NCBI GenBank assembly: GCA_900550585.1
Contig: URST01000037.1
Location: forward strand, 1 to 19,946
Direction: 5' to 3'
Length of the DNA: 19,946 nucleotides
From: an uncultured Eubacteriales bacterium
Lineage (GTDB): Bacteria; Bacillota; Clostridia; Oscillospirales; Oscillospiraceae
Position numbers and translations under genes: made by a program. The notes below the pieces were generated by a model, which worked only from the letters and a program-made list of their open reading frames with translations, had not been told where the DNA came from and searched no databases. Of the stretch, positions 14,286 through 19,946 are shown in pieces; the stretch's first letter is position 1, and every line of letters starts with the position of its first letter.

Positions 14286-15029
14286 CTATCTGGACAGCAG
14301 GGAACGGTAGTCGGCGGTCAACGTCAGATAGCCGCGCTCATTGTGAGCAATACCCGCCCAATCCAGCACCGCCGCCAGCACAAACACAGGGTCAAACACA
14401 TATTTCCCAGCAGGGGCTTTGAAATAGTATTTGCCAATGGCACCGACAACAGTATCCTCCGTGCAGCCACCTTCGCCAAGGGGAGAATTGCGTCCCATAC
14501 CCTTGCGGGCAGAGCCGCCCTCACGAAGCAGCAGATCCACGATAACATCAAAAACATCGTAGGTAAGCGGCGGCTTCATAGGCAGGTCGCTGCAGAGGAA
14601 GGAACAGCCATCCTTAGCGGCTCGGATAATGTACGGTTTGCCGGTAACAGAATACACCGTTGCCCTGCCGCCATTTTCGTAGAGTTTGTTCCGTACAATG
14701 TCAGAGGACATTGTGCTGCTCTCTTTTGGGGTAAAAAGACTCGTGTCAAACGCCTCACTTTCTTCCTCGCTGCGCAGGTTTAATTGCAGCAGCAGCTCAT
14801 CGAGTTTTTTCTTGGCTGTGGGGTAAGAGATGCCCAACTTGTTTTGCACATCCTTCATGCTGCCGCGGCAGGCGAGAAAGGTCTGCAAAAACCGGGCGTA
14901 TTCCGGGGCAAGGCACTCATAAGGGGAAAGTGGTTCATCGGTGGGGAACTCTGCCTTGCAGCCGGGGCAGCTCAGCCGCGCTAAATGAAGTGCCGTCCCG
15001 CACACAGGACACTGACCAGAGAATTTCAT
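14286..15029 (-). CDS. DUF2089-family zinc-ribbon/HTH putative regulator with unique C-terminal domain
   Basis: A 247-residue protein. The N-terminus has a zinc ribbon with Cys7-x2-Cys10 and Cys21-x2-Cys24, then the DUF2089 helix-turn-helix-like stretch DVQNKLGISYPTAKKKLDEL (about 60-79). DUF2089 proteins are uncharacterised, presumed DNA-binding. The C-terminal half (about 105-247) is not recognised; it has mixed beta/alpha character and a glycine-rich GGSARKGMGR segment, and is extra compared with the short (about 80-120 aa) family members. The start is supported by GAAGGAGGGAG 8 nt upstream and a consensus promoter. A dyad covers the -35 region. A 22-aa membrane-peptide ORF follows immediately. 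Confidence 0.82.
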   Translation of the reverse strand: MKFSGQCPVCGTALHLARLSCPGCKAEFPTDEPLSPYECLAPEYARFLQTFLACRGSMKDVQNKLGISYPTAKKKLDELLLQLNLRSEEESEAFDTSLFTPKESSTMSSDIVRNKLYENGGRATVYSVTGKPYIIRAAKDGCSFLCSDLPMKPPLTYDVFDVIVDLLLREGGSARKGMGRNSPLGEGGCTEDTVVGAIGKYYFKAPAGKYVFDPVFVLAAVLDWAGIAHNERGYLTLTADYRSLLSR

Positions 15030-15052
15030 ATCGATCTCCCTCCTTCGCCCTC

Positions 15053-15100
15053 AAGATACCATAATATTTCTTCTATGTCAATAATAGAATTAAAAATATT
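15053..15100 (-). promoter_or_regulatory. Sigma-A promoter and nested operator-like dyad of the DUF2089 gene
   Basis: On the minus strand TTGACA (15076-15081) and TATCTT (15053-15058) are 17 bp apart. A TTCTAT-N7-ATAGAA inverted repeat is centred on the -35 box, flanked by further AATATTT / AAATATT arms. This is a plausible operator for autoregulation. Confidence 0.75.
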
Positions 15101-15249
15101 AAACCTACTTCCGGAAAGGATGTAAAAAATGGTGCTGTTCTATGCGGGCGGCTACAACGGTGTCTCATTGTCCGCAGGGGGAACAACGCATCAGCCCTGT
15201 ACGCTTATCTGCGACAAATCTTTCCAACCGTATATCATGTTGTCTTTTT

Positions 15250-15413
15250 CAAAAAATAAAAATGCGTAAGTCCCAGAACATCCGGACTTACGCATTTCTG
15301 CTACACGATTTGCCTATGAAGTTTTCTCCCATCTTGCCATTTTTCACCCGATTCCGCAAAAAAGGCGCGTGGCTGCTCTGCAACTGGATTTACGCAGAAA
15401 CGCCACACGCTGT
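15250..15413 (-). ncRNA. Predicted orphan small RNA with two terminators
   Basis: A strong promoter (15420-15448) predicts a leftward transcript from about 15413 with no convincing ORF. A first long imperfect hairpin (about 15364-15410; arms GGCGCGTGGC and GCCACACGC, inner TCTGC/GCAGA) is followed by six U, giving an RNA of roughly 56 nt. Read-through reaches a perfect 14-bp hairpin (15260-15297) with a TTTATTTTTT tail, giving about 164 nt. The loop strand of hairpin 1 (TGCGTAAATCC) can pair at 10 of 11 positions with the 3' arm of hairpin 2, so alternative folds are possible. It matches no RNA family I recognise. The rest of the gap 15030-15694 holds no gene. Confidence 0.55.
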
Positions 15414-15419
15414 GCTCCT

Positions 15420-15448
15420 ATTATAGCAGAGGCAAATCGGAATTTCAA
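15420..15448 (-). promoter_or_regulatory. Sigma-A promoter of the predicted small RNA
   Basis: On the minus strand TTGAAA (15443-15448) and a consensus TATAAT (15420-15425) are exactly 17 bp apart, with no protein gene starting downstream for 390 bp. Confidence 0.75.
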
Positions 15449-15492
15449 ATGATTTTTCCGCCAATTCTCCGCCTGCAAGGACTTACGCAGAA

Positions 15493-15518
15493 CAGGGCGG
15501 ATCAACAGATCCGCCCTG
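15493..15518 (-). terminator. Hairpin in the 3' region of the RsgI/ECF transcript, possible terminator
   Basis: A perfect 11-bp stem CAGGGCGGATC / GATCCGCCCTG with a 4-nt loop lies 177 bp after the RsgI-like gene stop and just upstream of the small RNA promoter. Only TTCT follows on the minus strand, so termination would be weak. Confidence 0.5.
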
Positions 15519-15694
15519 ACCTATCTACCAATTCATCCCTCAGGGGCGCTTTACAAGGACTCGGTGCCATTTTTTGTATCTATTTTTTTAATGAAACCGA
15601 TAGAGCGCGTCTATATGTCCAGATTATTTTCTGTACTTCTAATTGCTGCTCTGTCCTGCAAGTACGCCTGCACCGCATGCTTTCACTTTTCGCA

Positions 15695-16906
15695 TCAGTC
15701 GTCTATCTCCGCCTCGTGCTTGAGGATCGCGCCGGTGGCCGCGTTGATCTCGTAGCTGTACTCCATGCCGCCGGACTTGAACTCGACCTCGTAGACGAGC
15801 CTTCCGTCCTCATCGTCCAACTCGATGTCCATGTCATACGCCTTGTTCTCGCTGACGCCCGCATGGTTCAGGGCAACGGACTTCGCCTTGGCGTAGCCGA
15901 TATCGCCGGAGGCCGCAGGCTTGGAGGGCTGCACCACAGGCACCTCCGTTCCGTCCGCCGCCTCGCGCTTGCTCTCCAGGATCGCGCCGGTGTAGGCATC
16001 GACCTTGTACTCGAACTCCTCACCGGTCTGGCTCCTGATCTCCACCTCATAGTGGGCGGGGGACTCGTCCAGCTCAGGATCGACTTCACTGTACGCCATC
16101 TTCGCGGTGGATGCCTTGCCGAACGCTGCCGCGGCGATGTCCATGGCCTTGTCCGTGCCGATGGGCATGGCGGGCGCACCCGCTTCGGCCAGATCCTTCA
16201 GCTCCTCCACCGAGAGCTTCGCCAGCGCGTCAAATTTCAAAGCGGGGTTCAGCGCAAGCACACGGTTCACCAGCGCCGCCTTACCGGTGGAAATGCTGTT
16301 TTCCCGCGCCTGCTGCTCCAGCCCTGCGTCCTGTGTAAGCGTCTGCGTCAGAACGGATGCCTTTGCTTCGCTGGTCTGCAAAACGCCGTCCACGGTGCTC
16401 GTCAGCTCCCGCTGGAGCTTTTCCGCCCGCGCCGTGTCGTTGTCCTCCACCGAGATCATGATGGCGGAGGAAATGCTGTTCAGATAGCCGTTCCGCACCA
16501 GGCTGCCCACAATGGCGTTCACCGCCACGTCCAGCTTCGCACCTTTCAGGTCTGCACCGTCGCCCATATCTGCAAGGATGGCCTTCGCATCCTCGTTGAG
16601 CGGTGTGCAGACCAGCACCTTTTCGCTCTTGCTGACCTTCAGCTCGATGCTGGGGTTTACGTCCAGCGACACCACGGACGCCACCGCGTGTGCCTGCTGA
16701 TAGAATATCCCTCCGCCGCCCAGCAGCACCAGCGCAAGGCAGGCCGCCGCCAGCGTCGTCCACCGTTTCTTTGTCGTTTTCTTCGTCGTCATGGGGATCA
16801 CCGTTCCTTTCCGCTCATCACAGCGGGAGAGAACGCCGTTCACGTCGTTTGGCGCGGTCTTTTCCACCGCCGAAGCCAGACGCTGCTCCATTTTTTCGTT
16901 GGTCAT
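15695..16906 (-). CDS. RsgI-type anti-sigma factor with C-terminal PepSY domains
   Basis: A 403-residue membrane protein: cytoplasmic part (1-48), one transmembrane helix (about 49-69), an RsgI-like extracytoplasmic domain starting with SLDVNPSIELKV (80-91), and two PepSY-type repeats (about 252-315 and 336-400; YEVEI...DAYTGAIL and YEVEF...NAATGAIL). In characterised RsgI proteins an Asn-Pro bond in this motif is cut autoproteolytically, linking outside signals to sigma release; Asn84-Pro85 is the equivalent. The gene overlaps the ECF sigma gene by ATGA, so the two are translationally coupled and are very likely a sigma/anti-sigma pair. Sensory PepSY domains replace the carbohydrate-binding modules of cellulolytic RsgI proteins. 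The signal is unknown. Confidence 0.87.
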   Translation of the reverse strand: MTNEKMEQRLASAVEKTAPNDVNGVLSRCDERKGTVIPMTTKKTTKKRWTTLAAACLALVLLGGGGIFYQQAHAVASVVSLDVNPSIELKVSKSEKVLVCTPLNEDAKAILADMGDGADLKGAKLDVAVNAIVGSLVRNGYLNSISSAIMISVEDNDTARAEKLQRELTSTVDGVLQTSEAKASVLTQTLTQDAGLEQQARENSISTGKAALVNRVLALNPALKFDALAKLSVEELKDLAEAGAPAMPIGTDKAMDIAAAAFGKASTAKMAYSEVDPELDESPAHYEVEIRSQTGEEFEYKVDAYTGAILESKREAADGTEVPVVQPSKPAASGDIGYAKAKSVALNHAGVSENKAYDMDIELDDEDGRLVYEVEFKSGGMEYSYEINAATGAILKHEAEIDD

Positions 16907-17478
16907 CGGGCGTCATCTCCTTCCAGACAGCTTCGCATCTTCTTCAATGCTCTGTGATATTTCGACAGGACGGTAGGAAGCGGCAGCTTCAGCAGCGCCG
17001 CGATCTCCCGGTGCTTCATACCCGTGACCGCGTGGAGCAGCACGATGCGCCGCTCCTCGTCGCCAAGGCTTGCCAGCGCGTGCTGCAAGAGGACGCGCTC
17101 GTCCGCATTCAGCCCGCACTCCTGCGCAGGAATGGCGTCCCATTCCTCGTCCGAGAGCGCGGTGCGGCGTTCCTCGCGCCGCAGACGCATCAGGCACAGG
17201 CTGCGGCACACCGCCAGCAGCCAGCCCATGGGGGAACCGGTGGGGCGGTACTGCGCCGCGCAGTCCCACACCTGCACATAAACATCCTGCGTGAGATCCT
17301 GCGCATCGTGGGTGTTCCTGAGGTAGGACAGCGCAAGGCCGTACACCGCCGGGCGCGTGCGCCGGTACAGCTCCGCCAAGGCGTCGCGGTCATTCCCGGC
17401 AATGCACCGCAGCAGCCGCTGCAGCTCACGCCGCTCCTCCGCCGGCGCATATTCGGTTGTCATCAGCATACTGAGCAT
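16903..17478 (-). CDS. ECF-type RNA polymerase sigma factor
   Basis: A 191-residue sigma factor with only regions 2 and 4. Region 2 spans about 20-100 (ALAELYRRTRPAVYGLALSY, then DAQDLTQDVYVQVW, the -10 binding part). Region 4 spans about 130-185 (GDEERRIVLLHAVTGMKHRE, then IAALLKLPLPTVLSKYHRAL, the -35 helix-turn-helix). It would direct RNA polymerase to a small regulon, held inactive by the overlapping RsgI-like protein. The start at 17478 has AGGAGA 9 nt upstream. The 76-bp gap before it holds no confident promoter, so it may be co-transcribed with the sigma-70-like gene upstream. It is not SigI, the usual RsgI partner. Confidence 0.92.
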   Translation of the reverse strand: MLSMLMTTEYAPAEERRELQRLLRCIAGNDRDALAELYRRTRPAVYGLALSYLRNTHDAQDLTQDVYVQVWDCAAQYRPTGSPMGWLLAVCRSLCLMRLRREERRTALSDEEWDAIPAQECGLNADERVLLQHALASLGDEERRIVLLHAVTGMKHREIAALLKLPLPTVLSKYHRALKKMRSCLEGDDAR

Positions 17479-17554
17479 GGGCTTCTATCTCCTGTCATCC
17501 GTGTAATGCACGGAAAGGGCGTTTTATTGCATTTGGACTTAAAAACTTTTTTGA

Positions 17555-18496
17555 TCAAGCTCCGCTGAGCACCTCGTAAACGCGGATCAGTGCTGCGACC
17601 TCGCAGGCAAACCGATTCGCCAGCGCCTTCTCCTCCCACCATGTTCTCTGCGGCGTTGTGTAATGCTCCGCGCCCTGCTCCGCCTCCGCTTTGGCGGCGC
17701 GGATGGCCTTCTGCGCAGAGAGCCACCGGCCGTAAGCGCCGCCGTACAAGTCCCTTTTCAATTTCCGCAGCGCGGCCTTGTACGCCTTCTCCGCTCCGCT
17801 GGGGCCATTGTAGTTGAGCCGGATCGCCAGCTCCTGAAAGGTCAAGCCAACCTCGTCCGGCTGACCGATGCCGAGGTAGCTTCGCACCAGATTCAGCTCT
17901 CTGGGCGTCAGCACCTCCTCCATCCGCTGCATCAGCAGCGTCCGGCGCATGAGGCGGTCATAGGCAACGGCGGGATCGCCGCCGCAGCTGACGGAGAACA
18001 CAGCATCCCCCAACTGCCGCGTGCAGCACAGCGTCTGGTATTCCTTCAACAGTGCCTCGGCCGACTTGGAGGATATCTTCAGCTTTTCGCATACCGCCTT
18101 GGTCAGTTCCGATTCAGATGCATCCTGCGCCTCGGCGCAAAGGTGCGCCACAGTGCGGAGTTGGCTGCCGCGGCTGGTTGGAACGGACAGCGGAAAGGCG
18201 TATCGCGAGGCATAGTCGGACAGCGCCGCTTCCATCACAGGCGTCGCATAGGTCAGCAGCTTTGTTCCGTAAGCGGGATCAAAGCGTTCCGCCGCGTCCA
18301 GCAGCGCCAGCGCCGCCTCCTGCTTCAAATCCTCCATCTCACACCACGGCGTGTACGCCCGCGCCAGGTCGGTGAGGTAACCCTCGTTCTGTGAGACGAG
18401 CCGCCCCGCGGCGTTTTTGTCTCCGGCTTGCATTCGCAACGCCAGCTCTTCATTGCAGGGGCCGTCCCCGACAACGGTGTACATATTTTTCGTCAC
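17555..18496 (-). CDS. Sigma-70-family sigma factor of the type found on integrative elements
   Basis: A 313-residue protein with a region 2-like segment (about 14-98: LALRMQAGDKNAAGRLVSQN, EDLKQEAALALLDAAERFDP, GTKLLTYATPVMEAAL) and a C-terminal region 4-like segment (about 195-255: TPRELNLVRSYLG and TFQELAIRLNYNGPSGAEKA). Similar sigma-like proteins are carried by clostridial integrative conjugative elements, where they are thought to control element genes (inference). A GTG start at 18496 is chosen because AAGGAGGC lies 7 nt upstream; the ATG four codons later has no such site. It is 16 bp after the DUF6076 gene, clearly one operon. The C-terminal tail (about 260-313, basic/acidic helix) is not recognised. 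Confidence 0.85.
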   Translation of the reverse strand: MTKNMYTVVGDGPCNEELALRMQAGDKNAAGRLVSQNEGYLTDLARAYTPWCEMEDLKQEAALALLDAAERFDPAYGTKLLTYATPVMEAALSDYASRYAFPLSVPTSRGSQLRTVAHLCAEAQDASESELTKAVCEKLKISSKSAEALLKEYQTLCCTRQLGDAVFSVSCGGDPAVAYDRLMRRTLLMQRMEEVLTPRELNLVRSYLGIGQPDEVGLTFQELAIRLNYNGPSGAEKAYKAALRKLKRDLYGGAYGRWLSAQKAIRAAKAEAEQGAEHYTTPQRTWWEEKALANRFACEVAALIRVYEVLSGA

Positions 18497-18512
18497 GGGA
18501 ACGCCTCCTTCC

Positions 18513-19622
18513 TCATTTCAGCCGCTTTTCTGCCTCCGCGTAAATGTGTTCCAATTCCATGTCCCGCGCATATCCGTCAGCGGCATAGTCGTTGTCCATC
18601 AGCGCCTTGTCCCGGTAGCTCCCCGCCAGATACAGTGCCTCCCGCCGCAGGTCATCGGAGATCTTCCCTCTCTGGTGATGCTTGCGGATGGTGTCGGTGC
18701 GGGTATTGAACAGGCGGTAGACCGGGTGCTGTTTGTTCTGCTCCTTCTGGTGCATCATCGCGCCATACTGCCGACAGGTATAGCGATCGTCCTGCGGTGC
18801 GACGCCGTCGCAGTATTTGGGGATATGACCGTTGGTGGTCAGAAAATATCTCCCGCAGCCTTGGCACTGGCTGGGTGCGTGGCCATGGTGCAATCCGTTC
18901 ATCAGGTCATAGGTGTAGAAATCAGTCAGGCGCGGAAAAATCACCCGTTCTACAAACACCATTTCTTTTTCGTTTTTGGGACTGCGGGCAAACACATAGG
19001 TGGAGGACAGCTCCGGATAAACCGTGAATGGCTCCATATCCAAGCTCTGTAAACTTCGCATCTCATCCCAAAACTGCTCACTGTTGAAGCAGTCATGCGC
19101 GGCCACGGCAAAATGCGTTTCGTTCCGTTTTTTCAGACGCCGCAGATAATCCAGCTCAAAGAACCGCCCCGCTGCATAGAAGTGGTACATGGCGATCGGG
19201 ATGCGTATGATCCCGACGCAGAATCTCAGGAACTCCGTCTGGAACTCCGAATCGGGCGTCCGTATTTGCAGGAGGTTTCTCTCGTCAAACAGGATATTGA
19301 TCCGGCGCATTTCCTTCTCGTAGTCATTGTAGCAAAAGGGCGGATACTTCCAAAGCAGTTCGGTCAGATACAATATCCGTTCCCGCAGCTGCGGGAATAG
19401 CGCCGCAGCCTCCTCATCGCTGCCCTGTACCACCACAGGGAACAGGAAGGTTGGTGCGCTGCCAGCCTGTATCAGCTCCGGCAGTTTTTCTTCAGGAATG
19501 TTCAAAACGGACGCAGCCATAAATCCCGCCGGGAACTCCTTCTCCTGATAAAAAATCTTGTCATTCCAGACATCCATTGTGAACTGCGTGAAATCGTTGT
19601 TCTGCTGTGTCCCCAGCGGCAT
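18513..19622 (-). CDS. DUF6076-like zinc-ribbon protein of unknown function
   Basis: A 369-residue cytoplasmic protein without signal peptide or membrane helix. The N-terminal 240 residues are an unrecognised alpha-rich region. A C-terminal zinc-binding segment has Cys253-x2-Cys256 (CQGCGRYF), Cys271 and Cys283 (YTCRQYG), followed by a basic helical tail, resembling CGNR-type zinc fingers and DUF6076 proteins seen on mobile elements of Clostridia. The zinc segment suggests nucleic-acid binding (inference). The start at 19622 is chosen because AGGAGG lies 8 nt before it; the longer ORF reading has no ribosome binding site. It heads the minus-strand operon and is divergent from the RepA-like gene. 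Confidence 0.72.
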   Translation of the reverse strand: MPLGTQQNNDFTQFTMDVWNDKIFYQEKEFPAGFMAASVLNIPEEKLPELIQAGSAPTFLFPVVVQGSDEEAAALFPQLRERILYLTELLWKYPPFCYNDYEKEMRRINILFDERNLLQIRTPDSEFQTEFLRFCVGIIRIPIAMYHFYAAGRFFELDYLRRLKKRNETHFAVAAHDCFNSEQFWDEMRSLQSLDMEPFTVYPELSSTYVFARSPKNEKEMVFVERVIFPRLTDFYTYDLMNGLHHGHAPSQCQGCGRYFLTTNGHIPKYCDGVAPQDDRYTCRQYGAMMHQKEQNKQHPVYRLFNTRTDTIRKHHQRGKISDDLRREALYLAGSYRDKALMDNDYAADGYARDMELEHIYAEAEKRLK

Positions 19623-19674
19623 AGCATCGCCCTCCTGTCCCATATCTGTTTTGCATCTGTCCCGCGTTATTCTC

Positions 19675-19702
19675 ATTCTATCAAAAAATACAGAATAATC
19701 AA
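19675..19702 (-). promoter_or_regulatory. Candidate sigma-A promoter of the DUF6076/sigma operon
   Basis: On the minus strand TTGATT (19697-19702) and TAGAAT (19675-19680) are 16 bp apart, in the only AT-rich part of the divergent gap. Confidence 0.55.
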
Positions 19703-19706
19703 GTGA

Positions 19707-19745
19707 AAGGGTTAGAGCCTCGACTGCAGCGAGGTCTCTGCCCTT
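19707..19745 (+). promoter_or_regulatory. Long hairpin in the leader of the RepA-like gene
   Basis: AAGGG-tt-AGAG-CCTCG pairs with CGAGG-t-CTCT-g-CCCTT around a 7-nt loop, 14 bp with small bulges, ending about 10 nt before the Shine-Dalgarno region. No U-run follows. It could gate translation or mark a control site for the divergent pair (inference). Confidence 0.5.
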
Positions 19746-19768
19746 ATCCTTTTATCCGGAGGTTTTTT

Positions 19769-19946
19769 ATGTCTCAAATCAACCGACTGCAAACCATTGA
19801 CGCGGACACGCTGCAAAGCACCGCCTACGAACCGATGTCGTTTCTCGTAGACAATCTGCTCCCGCAAGGACTGCACCTGCTGGCAGGCGCGCCGAAGATC
19901 GGCAAATCGTGGCTGGCGCTGTGGCTGTGTCTCTGCGCCGCGCAGG
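19769..19946 (+). CDS. RepA-like AAA ATPase (AAA_25), N-terminal fragment
   Basis: The gene runs off the right edge; 59 residues are visible. The start MSQINRLQTIDADTL and the Walker A motif GAPKIGKSW (about 40-48) within LPQGLHLLAGAPKIGKSWLA are typical of RepA/AAA_25 ATPases on integrative and conjugative elements and plasmids, where they act in replication initiation or as helicase-like proteins. GGAGG precedes the ATG by about 7 nt. It is divergent from the DUF6076/sigma operon with a 146-bp gap holding a hairpin. It supports a mobile-element identity for the right part of the window. Confidence 0.88.
   Translation, partial: MSQINRLQTIDADTLQSTAYEPMSFLVDNLLPQGLHLLAGAPKIGKSWLALWLCLCAAQ

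Noticed and set aside
15558..15569. GGCACCGAGTC on the minus strand, similar to the tail of a Cas9 tracrRNA scaffold
   Set aside because: Only 11 bases match; there is no repeat array, anti-repeat or cas gene in the window, so it is taken as coincidence.
17479..17554. Possible ECF-type autoregulatory promoter before the ECF sigma gene (TGCAA and CGTG motifs)
   Set aside because: The spacing between the two motifs is about 13 bp, shorter than the roughly 16 bp usual for ECF promoters, so it was not listed.

Overview
This 19.9-kb window looks like the chromosome of a fairly GC-rich gut-type Clostridium relative (Bacillota, Oscillospiraceae-like). This is an inference from strong AAGGAGG ribosome binding sites, a PrpR-type sigma-54 activator, a DUF2089 protein, an RsgI-type anti-sigma factor and genes typical of clostridial integrative elements. 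No rRNA, complete tRNA, CRISPR array or insertion sequence was found.

Region 1 (1-9722) is one regulatory unit. Eight genes run leftwards: a DapA-family lyase, a D-2-hydroxyacid dehydrogenase, a TctC-type binding lipoprotein, an SDR oxidoreductase, TctB, TctA, a LarA-like (DUF2088) racemase and the start of an iron-type alcohol dehydrogenase cut by the window edge. They are preceded by a near-perfect -24/-12 sigma-54 promoter (7609-7624). A divergent gene (7756-9660) encodes a PrpR-type sigma-54 activator. Between the two lie two similar dyads 21 bp apart, good candidates for its upstream activating sites, and they also overlap the activator's own sigma-A promoter. Together this reads as an inducible uptake-and-catabolism system for a small hydroxy- or sugar-acid: import by TctABC, stereochemical adjustment by the racemase and two dehydrogenases, cleavage or dehydration of a 2-keto acid by the DapA-family enzyme, and aldehyde/alcohol handling by the Fe-ADH. 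The substrate cannot be named from sequence.

Region 2 (9723-13657) holds ordinary chromosomal genes: a hairpin-rich convergent gap with a perfect 20-bp inverted repeat, an HD-domain phosphohydrolase, an AlkA-type DNA glycosylase, a MalY/PatB aminotransferase, and a divergent XRE regulator with clear sigma-A promoters.

Region 3 (about 13733-13990) looks like a mobile-element junction. The 3' part of a tRNA-Arg(CCG) gene, from anticodon loop to CCA with its terminator-like hairpin, lies on the minus strand without its 5' half. It is followed by a bidirectional terminator, a pair of 8-bp direct repeats and a 15-codon ORF with an excellent ribosome binding site.

Region 4 (about 13811 to the right edge) is the probable island. 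It has a DUF2089 regulator with an operator-like dyad over its promoter, one or two tiny ORFs, a predicted orphan small RNA (about 165 nt, two terminators), and a minus-strand cluster DUF6076 zinc protein - sigma-70-like factor - ECF sigma - RsgI/PepSY anti-sigma. Diverging from that cluster is the start of a RepA-like AAA ATPase typical of integrative elements. The most notable items are the sigma-54 hydroxyacid regulon, the tRNA-Arg junction, the orphan RNA locus and the ECF sigma paired with an RsgI-type autoproteolytic motif.
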